Of a stretch of 64,000 nucleotides of DNA, positions 43,809-53,066 are shown piece after piece (the first letter of the stretch is position 1; the number at the start of each line of letters is the position of its first letter). Made by a program: the position numbers and the translations under genes. Below the pieces are notes generated by a model that ran no database searches, was not told the origin of the DNA, and worked only from the letters and a program-made list of their open reading frames with translations. The stretch is from JAWKWH01 sp041397625 (lineage in GTDB: Bacteria; Pseudomonadota; Alphaproteobacteria; Rhizobiales; Rhizobiaceae): the NCBI GenBank assembly GCA_041397625.1, contig JAWKWH010000005.1, forward strand, positions 98,625-162,624. The letters are read 5' to 3'.

Positions 43809-44248
43809 TGCCCCCGAGACCGCCCGTACCCGACGATCCCGGAGAGCGCATCCGTATCAAGCGGGTCTACAGGGCAGCGCGCGTATCCGACGGCAAGCGT
43901 ATCCTTGTCGATCGCCTTTGGCCGCGCGGCGTGACGAAGGATCGCGCCCGGCTTTTTGCATGGTTGAAGGCAATCGCGCCAAGCGACGATCTTAGGCTGT
44001 GGTACCACGCCAATTCCGAACGATGGGGTGAGTTCGGCGTCCGCTACAGGGCGGAACTTGCCGCCAGGGACGATCTGGTCCGTAAACTCGCGGAATATGC
44101 ACGCGACGGCGTCGTCACGCTGCTCTACGCATCGAAGGACGAGGAACACAACAACGCCGTCGTGTTGCAGGATCATTTGCGCCGCTGGCTCCAACGGGAC
44201 GAGACCGGACATGACCGGCCGGCAGCGCGAGGTTTCACCGCCCTGTAA
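43808..44248 (+). CDS. DUF488 family protein
   Basis: This 146-residue protein begins MPPRPPVPDDPGERIRIKRV. The DUF488 signature ILVDRLWPRGVTKDRARL (about residues 32-49) and the LLYASKDEEHNNAVVLQDHL segment near 110 are clear. The start overlaps the previous stop as TGATG. The function is unknown; members are often found with oxidative- or nitrosative-stress genes. Confidence 0.88.
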   Translation: MPPRPPVPDDPGERIRIKRVYRAARVSDGKRILVDRLWPRGVTKDRARLFAWLKAIAPSDDLRLWYHANSERWGEFGVRYRAELAARDDLVRKLAEYARDGVVTLLYASKDEEHNNAVVLQDHLRRWLQRDETGHDRPAARGFTAL

Positions 44249-44382
44249 TGTCGCGGAGACCGCATCGGCGCGTTGCGCTTTGCCAGAACCTGCATCGAAA
44301 CGGAAATGCCGACCTGCAGGCGGCCAAGTCCATTCTTTCGCCGCTTCTGGCCCCGGGAACCACGGCAGCCAGTGTCAGCTAG

Positions 44383-44724
44383 CTGCGGCGCCTCAACCGG
44401 GAGTTCTTCTTCTGTTCGCTGCGGGAGGCCCAGATCCTCATCGAGCAATGGCGGGCCTTCTACAACACCAGGCGACCGCACAGCTCACTGCGATATCGGC
44501 CACCAGCGCCTGAAAGCCATCTTGCCACCACCAATCCTGACAGCCTACGCTGCCGGTCGGGCCATCCAATCACAGGTCCAAGTCCATGCCAGATCCTAAC
44601 TCCGGTGCTGCACCACCAAAGGGATCCCGGTCACCATCTTGGTATCTCGATGCTATCTTGGGGTAGCCACATCATCAAACTCAACAACAGCCAAAATCCA
44701 AACTGGCCGATCGGTGCCAGCTAG
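44383..44724 (+). mobile_element. IS3-family transposase C-terminal remnant
   Basis: The frame reads LRRLNREFFFCSLREAQILI, then EQWRAFYNTRRPHSSLRYRP, then PAPES. It matches the end of the IS3-group OrfB integrase core (final Glu of DDE in the REAQ region, then the YNTxRPHSxLxYRPPAPE motif). A stop directly precedes it at 44380-44382 and nothing upstream resembles the rest of the transposase. Past the RPPAPE motif the frame stays open to 44724 but is probably noncoding. The remnant marks the left end of the accessory stretch. The whole 44249-44720 gap contains no intact gene. Confidence 0.72.
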
Positions 44725-45539
44725 TCGGGTCTGGTGAGAACCTGGTCACAAAAGATTCTGAAAAGCTGACCCAGGCTGTTGATGTTCAGCTTTTCATAAA
44801 CGTTTTTCCTGTGGACCTTGAGGGTACCCTCTGTGATTCCAAGTACCTGGGCAGCCGATGCGGTCGAATGTCCGCGAAGCAATAGGCGCACGACGCTTTG
44901 CTCCCGTTCGGACAACGTTTCCTTCTGAAAATTGCGGAATGCATCCTCAAGGACAATGCCGCGTCTGCTCGTTTGGGCGGTTGGGCGGCGTGACGGGGAA
45001 AGGAGCGAGCGCCAATGGCGCGCGGCCAATTCATTCAGTAGCGGTGTAAATGTCCCGAGGTCCGATACCTCTTCCTGTGAAAAAACGTCCCTGCCGAGTG
45101 CGCGCATCATCGAAATGACCACGTGGATTCCATCCGTAATGCGTAGAATGAAAACGATCTCTTCCGCCAGCGATCCAGATTTCGGGGAAACACAAGGATG
45201 GTAGTGCGCCGTTCCGGCGAAATCCGCGCCATAATATTCATCAGGTGCCAAATCGACCAATCGATACAGGCCCGGTTCGACTGACGCGCTACAGGCGACA
45301 TAGACGGCGTCCAGAAGATAGCCGCCCTCAAGAAAGTTTTTCACCACGGTTTCCGAAGCGACTTCGCGCAGATTGTCGTGGATCAGGATCGGTCGGTCTT
45401 CGCCAATGTATCCGACCACCGCAAAATAATCGAAATCGGAGAGCTCCCGAAGCATGTCTACCAGCGCTGCGCCGAAAGTCTCATTTCTTTCCGCCGACAA
45501 CAGCCGCGTCGCAAATTTGATGGCTACTTCAGAATCCAT
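44721..45539 (-). CDS. LuxR-family transcriptional regulator
   Basis: This 272-residue protein begins MDSEVAIKFATRLLSAERNE and ends with a clear LuxR HTH: LSEREQSVVRLLLRGHSTAS, then AAQVLGITEGTLKVHRKNVYEKL (about residues 212-255). The N-terminal 180 residues form a sensory domain, not a response-regulator receiver and not clearly an acyl-HSL domain. It lies downstream of the GMC oxidoreductase operon on the same strand, 194 bp away. Its ligand and targets are unknown; control of the adjacent polyamine-type operon is possible. Confidence 0.85.
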   Translation of the reverse strand: MDSEVAIKFATRLLSAERNETFGAALVDMLRELSDFDYFAVVGYIGEDRPILIHDNLREVASETVVKNFLEGGYLLDAVYVACSASVEPGLYRLVDLAPDEYYGADFAGTAHYHPCVSPKSGSLAEEIVFILRITDGIHVVISMMRALGRDVFSQEEVSDLGTFTPLLNELAARHWRSLLSPSRRPTAQTSRRGIVLEDAFRNFQKETLSEREQSVVRLLLRGHSTASAAQVLGITEGTLKVHRKNVYEKLNINSLGQLFRIFCDQVLTRPD

Positions 45540-45563
45540 CCCCGGTCGGTTGCCTCATATCCA

Positions 45564-45642
45564 CTAGGCTTATTCGACCTAGCTTGACTGTGAACTCAGC
45601 GCGCGGGCGCTGTTCCGCATGTGAGGCATGGTATTTAATACC
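45564..45642. promoter_or_regulatory. Possible operators upstream of luxR
   Basis: In the 194-bp gap between luxR and the GMC gene, CTAGG-N9-CCTAG (45564-45582) and GGTATT-T-AATACC (45630-45642) are perfect inverted repeats. The second resembles the NsrR-like site at 42464-42478 but has a 1-bp rather than 3-bp spacer. No other feature was found in the gap. Confidence 0.4.
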
Positions 45643-45733
45643 GTTGGCTTCGACCACCCCTGCGTCGGGCGAAACGCGTGGAAGGTTCGTATGTTGCGCG
45701 GCCGCCGAAAACCGGCAAAGGCTGATCGCCTTC

Positions 45734-47365
45734 CTAGTGGCTGGGACGATGCTCGGGCTCCAATGTACGGCCACGGATACAATCCGCCAGTTTTTCGGCG
45801 ACCATCAGCGTTGGGCATTGCAAATTGCCGCTTGTGACATGGCGCATCACCGAGGCGTCCACGACCCGAAGGCCGGTGACGCCATGAACCCGGCCCTCTG
45901 CATCGACTGCGCTGTCCTCGCCGATCCCCATCCGGCAACTGCAAGACGGGTGATATTGCGTGCCCGCTACGGATTTCAACCAGGTCAGAACCTCATCGTC
46001 ACTCAGACGGCGCAAGGACGGGCATTGCGGCGTGCCCCTGAACTCGTCCCAGGCCCGTTGATGCGCGATCTCGTCGGTACGCTTGACGCCGGCGACCAGA
46101 ATCCGCCGGTCTTCGGGATGGTTCAGATAGTTGTGCACGATTTCTGGATGCTGACGCGGGTCAGCCGAGCGCAACCGCACATGGCCTTGGCTTTTCGGGC
46201 GCATCAGGCAGGTCGAGAACTGGAAGCCGTCGGTCACGCGCAGGTCGCCGCTTATGAAATCCCCCAGCATGGGCAGGAACTCGTGCTGCATATCCGGATG
46301 TTCCGCGTCATCGCTGCTACGGAAGAACGCACCGGTTTCCCACAGATTGCTGGCCCCAAGCCCGCGCCGCGCGAAGAGCCATTGCGCTCCGATCAATCCC
46401 ATCTTCACCAAGTTCATATTGACCGCCGGCGACACGCCGGTGCGCGACGCCGCATAGGCGATCGGAACGGCGGGGTGATCCTCCAGATGTCGTCCCACCG
46501 CCGGCACATGCGCCACAGTGTCAATCCCGTGTTCGCGCAAGTGGTCGCCATCGCCAACCCCAGACAGCATCAAAATATGCGGCGAGCAATAGGCTCCGCC
46601 ACTGACAACGACTTCTTTGTGTGCCTCGACAAATTGACTGGTGCCCGCCGATTCGTACTCAACGCCGACCGCACGTCCTGAACCGTCGAACCGAATGCGG
46701 GTAGCCATGGCATTCAACCGCAGCTCGACCCCGCGCTGCCGCATCGCCGGACGCAGATAGGCCCGCGCCGAACTGGCGCGGACACCATGGTCGATATTGG
46801 CCTGATAGCGGTGTATGCCCTCTTGGCGGCGGCCATTATAGTCCTTGTTATAGGAAAGTCCGTACTGCTGGCCCGCTTCGAGATATGCGTGGTATAGTGC
46901 GTGCTCAGCCCTGAGCGACGTAATCCGAACCGGGCCATCACCGCCGCGATATGCATCTGCGCCGCCGTCGAAGCTTTCGAGCTTCTTGAAATACGGCAGG
47001 CAATGGGCATAAGACCACCCGGTCAGACCTTCCGAAGCCCATTCATCGAAATCCCGTGCGTTGCCTCGGACATAAACCATCCCGTTGATCGAGGATGAAC
47101 CGCCAAGAATCCTGCCTCGCACATGATGGATTTCCCGGTCGTCCATGTTTGGCTCCGGCCCGGTATCGAACCCCCAGGTCCATTTCTTGTTCATGAGCGG
47201 ATAGCCGAGCGCACCGGGCATCCTGATATAGATCGACAAGTCGGTGGGACCGGCTTCGAGCACCAGAACCGAGGTACCTTTGTCCTCGCTCAGACGCGCG
47301 GCGACCACGGACCCCGCAGCGCCTGAACCTATGACAACGTAATCGTAGCTCTTTGTTTGTCTCAC
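45734..47365 (-). CDS. GMC-family FAD oxidoreductase (choline dehydrogenase-like)
   Basis: This 543-residue flavoprotein begins MRQTKSYDYVVIGSGAAGSV with the GxGxxG dinucleotide fold. HHVRGRILGGSSSINGMVYV (about residues 80-99) and the C-terminal GTQYHPSCSCRMG with the active-site His, plus GLRVVDASVMRHV, are typical of GMC alcohol dehydrogenases. The start GTG 47365 overlaps the ATPase stop as GTGA. With the PotABCD-like importer and an aldehyde dehydrogenase in one operon it suggests stepwise oxidation of an imported alcohol or amino alcohol. Choline is one possibility, not proven. Confidence 0.88.
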   Translation of the reverse strand: MRQTKSYDYVVIGSGAAGSVVAARLSEDKGTSVLVLEAGPTDLSIYIRMPGALGYPLMNKKWTWGFDTGPEPNMDDREIHHVRGRILGGSSSINGMVYVRGNARDFDEWASEGLTGWSYAHCLPYFKKLESFDGGADAYRGGDGPVRITSLRAEHALYHAYLEAGQQYGLSYNKDYNGRRQEGIHRYQANIDHGVRASSARAYLRPAMRQRGVELRLNAMATRIRFDGSGRAVGVEYESAGTSQFVEAHKEVVVSGGAYCSPHILMLSGVGDGDHLREHGIDTVAHVPAVGRHLEDHPAVPIAYAASRTGVSPAVNMNLVKMGLIGAQWLFARRGLGASNLWETGAFFRSSDDAEHPDMQHEFLPMLGDFISGDLRVTDGFQFSTCLMRPKSQGHVRLRSADPRQHPEIVHNYLNHPEDRRILVAGVKRTDEIAHQRAWDEFRGTPQCPSLRRLSDDEVLTWLKSVAGTQYHPSCSCRMGIGEDSAVDAEGRVHGVTGLRVVDASVMRHVTSGNLQCPTLMVAEKLADCIRGRTLEPEHRPSH

Positions 47366-48432
47366 CGCTTCAGAACCACAAGATCTTCGGGGTTCCAGGT
47401 AAGCCCAACACGTTCCCCCGCCCTGGGCAGCCGAGAGGTACCGAGCAGTTGAACGCGAAAACTCAGTCCGCCCAGGTCAACCTCGACAAAGGCGCGGCTG
47501 CCCATATAGGCCTCGGACACGACGACAGCTCGTGCCTTGCAGGCTGCTGTGTCGTCGGCGGCAACAAAGCGCACTGCTTCGGGGCGGATCGATAGCGTCA
47601 CCTTCTCATCTGTCTGGAAATCGTCATCAGCGGCGGATTCGATCTTCAGCCCATTTCTGGTAGCGACGGTAACTCGGCTCTCGCCGACCGCCTCGATCCG
47701 ACCCTCGACGAGGTTGGTCTCGCCAAGAAACTTGGCAGCAAAGAGCGTGCGTGGCCGGCGATACATCTGATGAGGCTCGTCGATCTGAACGATCCGACCT
47801 TTTTCCACCAGTGCAATCCGGTCTGACAGGATCAACGCCTCGTCCTGGTCATGAGTCACATAAAGGAAGGCGGCGCCCGTCGCCTCATGGATGCGCTTCA
47901 GTTCGACCAGCATATGTTGGCGGATCTTGAGGTCCAGGGCCGCCAGCGGCTCGTCGAGCAACAGTACTTGGGGTTCATTGACCAGCGCGCGTGCGAGCGC
48001 GACGCGTTGGCACTGACCGCCCGACAACTCGTCGATAAAGCGGTCGCGGAGTGCTTCGAGCTGAACAATCTGGATCATGCGGTTGACCCGGTCTGCGATA
48101 TCCGCCTTGCCCAGCCCCTTGACGCGAAGCCCAAATGCCACGTTCTCGAATACGTTGAGATGCGGAAACAGGGCATACCGTTGGAAAACCATGTTCACCG
48201 GGCGTTTTTCGGGCGGGGTGCCGTTGGCGACCTTGCCCGCGATCTTAACTTCGCCCTCGGTCGGATCTTCGAACCCGGCGACCAACCGCATGAGCGTACT
48301 CTTGCCGCAGCCCGACGGCCCCAGAAGCGTGACGATCTCACCTTCGCCAATTGTCAGATCGACGTTGGTCAGGGCGGCAAATGACCCGAAAAATTTGCTG
48401 ACACCTTCAATTTCAACGATGTTTCTGGTCAT
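47362..48432 (-). CDS. Polyamine-type ABC transporter ATP-binding protein (PotA/FbpC-like)
   Basis: This 356-residue ATPase begins MTRNIVEIEGVSKFFGSFAA. Walker A GPSGCGKST, signature LSGGQCQRVALARALVNEPQ and Walker B VLLLDEPLAALD are present, followed by a C-terminal TOBE domain. The signature carries a Cys (GGQCQR) where Arg or Gln is common, but the core is intact. The start overlaps the permease stop by one base (TGATG). Confidence 0.9.
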   Translation of the reverse strand: MTRNIVEIEGVSKFFGSFAALTNVDLTIGEGEIVTLLGPSGCGKSTLMRLVAGFEDPTEGEVKIAGKVANGTPPEKRPVNMVFQRYALFPHLNVFENVAFGLRVKGLGKADIADRVNRMIQIVQLEALRDRFIDELSGGQCQRVALARALVNEPQVLLLDEPLAALDLKIRQHMLVELKRIHEATGAAFLYVTHDQDEALILSDRIALVEKGRIVQIDEPHQMYRRPRTLFAAKFLGETNLVEGRIEAVGESRVTVATRNGLKIESAADDDFQTDEKVTLSIRPEAVRFVAADDTAACKARAVVVSEAYMGSRAFVEVDLGGLSFRVQLLGTSRLPRAGERVGLTWNPEDLVVLKR

Positions 48433-49226
48433 CAGTCTAGATCCGTGTTTGCAAGAGCGTTGGCGGTGCTCCGGCGGCGAACGGCGATCAGCCAGGCGAC
48501 CACAAGAAGACCGACGGTGATGGCCAGGGCCAGCCCCGAAACCGCATTGATTACCGGTGTGACCGTGCGCCTCATCATCGACCAGATGAACATTGGCAGC
48601 GTAGTTTCAGTGCCCGAGACGAAGGAGGTCACAATGAATTCGTCAAAGGACAGCGCGAAGGCTAGGATACCGGTGGCCACCAGCGTCGGCGCCATCAACG
48701 GAATTGTGACCCGCCGGAATGTACCGATGGTGCTGGCCCCGAGGTCACGGGCGGCTTCCTCCAGCGCGGGATCAAACAACGCGAGCCGTGCCCGCATGGC
48801 CACCATGACCATCGGTACGGTCAACAATGTATGGGCAATCACAATGGTCCAGATCGACAGCTGGATCCTGGCCTGAGAGAACCCCACCAGAAGCGATACC
48901 CCCAAGAACAACGCTGGCAGGGCGATGGGAATGATACAGGCCAGTTCGAGAATCGTCCGCCCGCGACGCTCGAGCCTGAGCCATGCGAGCGATGCCGCGG
49001 TGCCAATCACCATGGTGATGATCGAGGTCAGCAGAGCCACTTTGAAGCTGAACCAGATGGCGCCGAGAAGCTGGTCGTTGGACAGAAGTTCCGAATACCA
49101 GCGCAGACTGAATCCGGTAAACGGAAAGGACAGCGACTGCGATTCGTGGAAGCTGAACAGGACGATGATCACCACCGGGCCGATCAGGAAAAGCAGGATC
49201 AGAAAGACGACCAGTCTTAGCAGCAT
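48432..49226 (-). CDS. ABC transporter permease (PotC-like)
   Basis: This 264-residue membrane protein begins MLLRLVVFLILLFLIGPVVI with six hydrophobic helices. The EAA loop is LEEAARDLGASTIGTFRRVTIP (about residues 154-175; broken here as two motifs, EEAARDLGAS and FRRVTIPLM). It pairs with the upstream permease. Its stop overlaps the ATPase start. Confidence 0.9.
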   Translation of the reverse strand: MLLRLVVFLILLFLIGPVVIIVLFSFHESQSLSFPFTGFSLRWYSELLSNDQLLGAIWFSFKVALLTSIITMVIGTAASLAWLRLERRGRTILELACIIPIALPALFLGVSLLVGFSQARIQLSIWTIVIAHTLLTVPMVMVAMRARLALFDPALEEAARDLGASTIGTFRRVTIPLMAPTLVATGILAFALSFDEFIVTSFVSGTETTLPMFIWSMMRRTVTPVINAVSGLALAITVGLLVVAWLIAVRRRSTANALANTDLD

Positions 49227-49238
49227 GATCTCAACTCC

Positions 49239-50108
49239 TCAGGATGCGCGATTGCGGAGCTTTTTTGGCGCCAGACCCGTTGCGCGCAGCGTCGTAACCA
49301 GAACCACATAGACACCGGCCGACATGGCGAACATGATAAACGCCTGCGCCGCACCCAGAGGCCAGTTGCCGCTTTTTCGGAAGTAGTCGGCAATCAGAAG
49401 CCCGGTGGTCTGACCGGTCGTTCCGCCCAGCATCTGTGGCGTCACATAATCTCCCGCCACCAGCAGGAAGGTGAGCATGAAGGCACCGATCAGGCCATTC
49501 ACCGCATTGGGTGCGATCACCTTGAAGAACGCGCCGGACGCACTGGTTCCAAGGTCGCGCGAAGCTGCAATGAGATCGGGTTTGATCTCGCTGAACGAGG
49601 ACATCACGAGAAGAATGCAAAACGGAAGATAGATTTGTGTAAGCGCAATGATCACCGCAAAGCGGCTGAACAAGAGCGCATCTATTGGCGCATCGACAAT
49701 GCCTGCTTGTATGAGCAGCGTATTGAGCAATCCGTTGGTGCCCAGTAGCGTCCGCCAAGCGTAAATCCGGACGAGATAGCTTGAGAACCAGGTCAGCAGG
49801 ATCGCATAGAAGATCATTTTCGATTTGGCGACGTAGACAAGGTAATAGCAGACCGGCACCGCCAGGACGACGCAGATGGTGGCGGTCACCACCCCGATCA
49901 GCAGCGCGTTCCAGGTGACACTTAGAAACAGCGGAGATGTGACCGACGAAATGTAATTGTCCAGCGACAGGTCCGGCTGGATACGAAATCCGCTAACGGT
50001 CCAGAAACTGTAGACCAGCAGAAACCCCGCCGGCACGAAGAAAAAGGCCAGCATGTAGCCGACCGCGGGCGAAGCGAGAATGGTCACGAGGAGTGGGCGT
50101 TGCTGCAC
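49239..50108 (-). CDS. ABC transporter permease (PotB-like)
   Basis: This 289-residue membrane protein begins VQQRPLLVTILASPAVGYML. The coupling loop is DLIAASRDLGTSASGAFFKV (about residues 194-213). I choose GTG 50108, because AAGGAG lies 8 nt upstream and a strong hairpin occupies 50128-50157; a GTG at 50132 falls inside that hairpin. It lies 12 bp before the PotC-like gene. Confidence 0.87.
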   Translation of the reverse strand: MQQRPLLVTILASPAVGYMLAFFFVPAGFLLVYSFWTVSGFRIQPDLSLDNYISSVTSPLFLSVTWNALLIGVVTATICVVLAVPVCYYLVYVAKSKMIFYAILLTWFSSYLVRIYAWRTLLGTNGLLNTLLIQAGIVDAPIDALLFSRFAVIIALTQIYLPFCILLVMSSFSEIKPDLIAASRDLGTSASGAFFKVIAPNAVNGLIGAFMLTFLLVAGDYVTPQMLGGTTGQTTGLLIADYFRKSGNWPLGAAQAFIMFAMSAGVYVVLVTTLRATGLAPKKLRNRAS

Positions 50109-50127
50109 GGCAAGTTCTCCTTCTGGT

Positions 50128-50157
50128 GCCACCGCCGCCGGGAGAAGCGGCGGTGGC
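50128..50157 (-). other. Intercistronic hairpin between binding-protein and permease genes
   Basis: GCCACCGCCGC (50128-50138) pairs perfectly over 11 bp with GCGGCGGTGGC (50147-50157) around an 8-nt loop. It lies just after the binding-protein stop (50181) in transcript order, as in the amino-sugar operon at 6558-6586, and is probably an mRNA-stabilising or attenuating stem. Confidence 0.65.
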
Positions 50158-50180
50158 GTTTTGCAGGCCGAGGCGAGCGG

Positions 50181-51317
50181 CTATTGGCCTGCTTTGTAGG
50201 CTTGCCAAGCCTCCAGCCAATCACCGTAGCCAGCGACGGTATCGGAACCTTCTGCAGGCGGGATGCCCGGGAGGCCAGCCGAAAATATCTGGCCGATCGA
50301 ATCGTAGTCGATCCGCTCCAGCGCAGCGGCATCCATGAACTCCAGTGCCTTTTTCGACACCGGTGCCTGTTGCACCGCCATCGCAATCTGGGCTTGGACC
50401 TGTGGGTCGAGGCTCTGGTTGATAAAGGCGGTGGCCGTTTCCACATTGTCGGACGAGATCGGGATGAACCAGGCATCGACCCAGACAATCGGCCCTTCCT
50501 CCGGGATTGCCATTTGCAGATCCACGCCGAGTTCCCGTGCCTGCGGTATTATGGCCGGATCGGCACATAGCACTGCGGCAATCTCGCCCGAAGCGAAGAA
50601 GTTCAGCATCTCGCCCATGTTGAGTGCGATGAGCCGCGCCTGATCGCGATATTTGGTCATTTCGGCGAAAGAGGCCTTCATTTCCTCCTTGCTGAGGTTC
50701 GGGAACTTTTCACCGAAGCCACCCAGCCGTGAAGTGATCGGCCAGAAGGAAGTGGTTTCATCCCAGATCGCGATCTTGCCCTTGAGCGACGGGTCAAGCA
50801 GGTCGGTATAGGAGGTCGGCTTGTCCATCAGCGCCGGGTTGTAGAGGATCGAGTTGATGCCCCAGACGTAAGGCGCGCCCCAGAGTTTGCCTTCGGACGC
50901 CCAGGCCGGCTGTTCGTAGAACACGTCAAACATGTTCTCGGCGTTGTAGTTCGGGATTGCTGCCGGATCGAGCGGCCTGATGATCCCCAACTCCTTGGCA
51001 TAGAGATCGGCATAGGCCTGGTTGTATTCCGCCAGGTCGATAGGCGGCGGGTTGCCCGCCAGGAACTTGGTATGGACGTCCTCCTGGGTGGTCATGGTCG
51101 TGGTCTGAACGCTCACGCCGGTTGCTTCGCGCCAGGCGGCCAGTTCCTTGTTCAGATCGTAACCCTCCCAAGCCATGATCTGCAATTCCCCCCCCGGCGC
51201 GGCAAAGGCCGGGCCTGCGAACATACGTGCGCTGAACGCCCCGGCGACACCGTAGGCGGATGTCTTCAGAAAAGTGCGCCGGCTGGCGTTAATTGCGTTT
51301 TTGTTTTCCTTTTTCAT
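50181..51317 (-). CDS. ABC transporter substrate-binding protein (PotD/PotF-like, Tat signal)
   Basis: This 378-residue binding protein has a twin-arginine signal (ASRRTFLKTSAYGVAGAF, then AGPAFA). The mature region LQIMAWEGYDLNKELAAWRE is typical of the spermidine/putrescine-binding family (class of amine and quaternary-amine binders). Start ATG 51317 has AAAGGAAAAC upstream. The ligand may be a polyamine, an amino alcohol or hydroxyproline betaine; neither can be decided from sequence. Confidence 0.87.
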   Translation of the reverse strand: MKKENKNAINASRRTFLKTSAYGVAGAFSARMFAGPAFAAPGGELQIMAWEGYDLNKELAAWREATGVSVQTTTMTTQEDVHTKFLAGNPPPIDLAEYNQAYADLYAKELGIIRPLDPAAIPNYNAENMFDVFYEQPAWASEGKLWGAPYVWGINSILYNPALMDKPTSYTDLLDPSLKGKIAIWDETTSFWPITSRLGGFGEKFPNLSKEEMKASFAEMTKYRDQARLIALNMGEMLNFFASGEIAAVLCADPAIIPQARELGVDLQMAIPEEGPIVWVDAWFIPISSDNVETATAFINQSLDPQVQAQIAMAVQQAPVSKKALEFMDAAALERIDYDSIGQIFSAGLPGIPPAEGSDTVAGYGDWLEAWQAYKAGQ

Positions 51318-51383
51318 CTTTGGTCTCCTGTTGGTTTCATTGTCTCGATCGTTTGCCGATCAAAGAGGGCAATGCGCATTGGG

Positions 51384-52844
51384 CTACTGATGGAGCTTCA
51401 CAAACACTGACTTGCTTTCCATGAATTCCAGCAGGCCTTCGAGGCCGTTTTCCCGGCCAATGCCGCTGGCCTTCATTCCGCCGAAGGGAAGCTGCGGAAC
51501 GGTTTCCAGATAGGTGTTGATGTAGACGGACCCGCTCTTCAGGCGGCGCGAAACGGAATGGGCGCGCCTGAGGTCATTTGTCCAAACGCCGTTGGCCAGT
51601 CCGTAATCTGTGTCATTTGCGATGCGAACAGCGTCGTCTTCGTCCTTGAACGGTATCGCGCAAACGACCGGCCCGAACACTTCCTCACGAAAAACTGCCA
51701 TATCCGACGTGACATCGGCCAAGATCGTCGGAGCAACATAGAGGTTCTGCTTGGCGCCTTCGACAGCTGCGGTTGTGCCACCGCAAACGACCGCGGCGCC
51801 CTCTTCGACCGCCGAACTGATGTAGCCCATCACCCTGTCGAAATGGGCTTCGTGGATCATGCAACTGATCTCGGCGTCGGCATCGGAAAATGATCCGACC
51901 CGGACCGCCTCGGCTTTCTGCGACAGTTTGGCGACAAAGTCGTCGAAGATCGATTCCTCGACCAAGAGCCGGCTGCCGGCACAGCATTCTTCACCCTGAT
52001 TGATCGTGAACCCGGCCAGTGCGCCGTCAAGAGCGGCGTCGATGTCGGCATCGGCAAAAACGATATTGGCGCTTTTGCCGCCCAGTTCCAGACCAACCTT
52101 CTTGAGGTGTTCGGCGCCAAGCTTGGCAACAATCTTGCCGACGCGCGAAGACCCTGTGAACGAGATCATGCCGATCTCTGGCAAGGTGCAAAGTGGCGGA
52201 CCAACCTCATCGCCAAAGCCCGGCACAATATTTATCACCCCATCGGGTATTCCCGCCTGCTTGGCCAGTTCGGCGACTTCCAGAGCGGTTCCCGCGGTGA
52301 ATTCCGATGGTTTTACAATGCAAGAGCACCCCGCCGCCAGCGCGTAGGGCAGCTTCTGGAACAGCGAAACCATCGGGAAGTTCCACGGCAGGATCATTGA
52401 GACAACCGGGTATGGTTCAAACAGAACCAAGCCCAGATTGCCCGTCCCTTCGGAACTTACCAAACGTCCGGGAATATTGCGTGCAAGTGACGCAGCATAG
52501 CGCGCAAGACAAAGCGACCACTCAATTTCACCCCGGGCAGCGCCGCGAGTCTTGCCTGCTTCCATCGCTTCGATATCTGTCAGACGCGCGATGTCGGCTT
52601 CGATCAGGTCTATCCAGGTTTCGATTTTCCTTGCGCGCTCGGTTGCGGGCATATCGCTCCACACGCCGTTGTCGAAAGTCTCGCGGGCCACACGTGCTGC
52701 GTGCTCGACATCGTCAACCGTGGCCAGGGAGAAATTGGCAATCGGTTCCCCGGTAGCGGGGGCATTGCGCGAGAATATCTTTCGCGCTTCGTTAGCCGTA
52801 TAGGTGCCGTTAATCCAAATTCCGTAGTCTCTAACGCTGGTCAT
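51384..52844 (-). CDS. NAD(P)+-dependent aldehyde dehydrogenase
   Basis: This 486-residue ALDH begins MTSVRDYGIWINGTYTANEA. The active-site glutamate is in GLELGGKSANIVFADAD (about residues 255-271), the catalytic cysteine in NQGEECCAGSRL (about 289-300), and PWNFPMVSLFQKLPYALAAG is the cofactor region. Start ATG 52844 is preferred; ATG 52871 is the alternative. It is the first gene of the importer-GMC operon and probably oxidises the aldehyde made by the GMC enzyme. The cysteine doublet CC is normal for this family. Confidence 0.88.
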   Translation of the reverse strand: MTSVRDYGIWINGTYTANEARKIFSRNAPATGEPIANFSLATVDDVEHAARVARETFDNGVWSDMPATERARKIETWIDLIEADIARLTDIEAMEAGKTRGAARGEIEWSLCLARYAASLARNIPGRLVSSEGTGNLGLVLFEPYPVVSMILPWNFPMVSLFQKLPYALAAGCSCIVKPSEFTAGTALEVAELAKQAGIPDGVINIVPGFGDEVGPPLCTLPEIGMISFTGSSRVGKIVAKLGAEHLKKVGLELGGKSANIVFADADIDAALDGALAGFTINQGEECCAGSRLLVEESIFDDFVAKLSQKAEAVRVGSFSDADAEISCMIHEAHFDRVMGYISSAVEEGAAVVCGGTTAAVEGAKQNLYVAPTILADVTSDMAVFREEVFGPVVCAIPFKDEDDAVRIANDTDYGLANGVWTNDLRRAHSVSRRLKSGSVYINTYLETVPQLPFGGMKASGIGRENGLEGLLEFMESKSVFVKLHQ

Positions 52845-52932
52845 CCCAAGGCCGCTCTCTGCAGGATTCATAACAAGTTCAGGCCATCCAGCCCACGCAA
52901 CATGCAGGGAGCTTGGGTCACTGACCAAGGCG

Positions 52933-52945
52933 AGTAAATATTACT
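52933..52945. promoter_or_regulatory. Perfect inverted repeat in the aldehyde dehydrogenase promoter region
   Basis: AGTAA-ATA-TTACT is a 13-bp perfect inverted repeat 88 bp upstream of the ALDH ATG on the minus strand. It could be an operator or part of a -10 (TAATAT on the minus strand). The surrounding 52845-53066 region contains no gene. Confidence 0.4.
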
Positions 52946-53066
52946 ATGTTGGTATCAGGCACTGCCGCCCAAACCGGTGTTCTCCCGTGTTGACAGTGCC
53001 GTGCAGGCGGAATTGATCGCCGGCAACAGATGCAATATTCATCATGTCGACACATCGGATGCCGGC

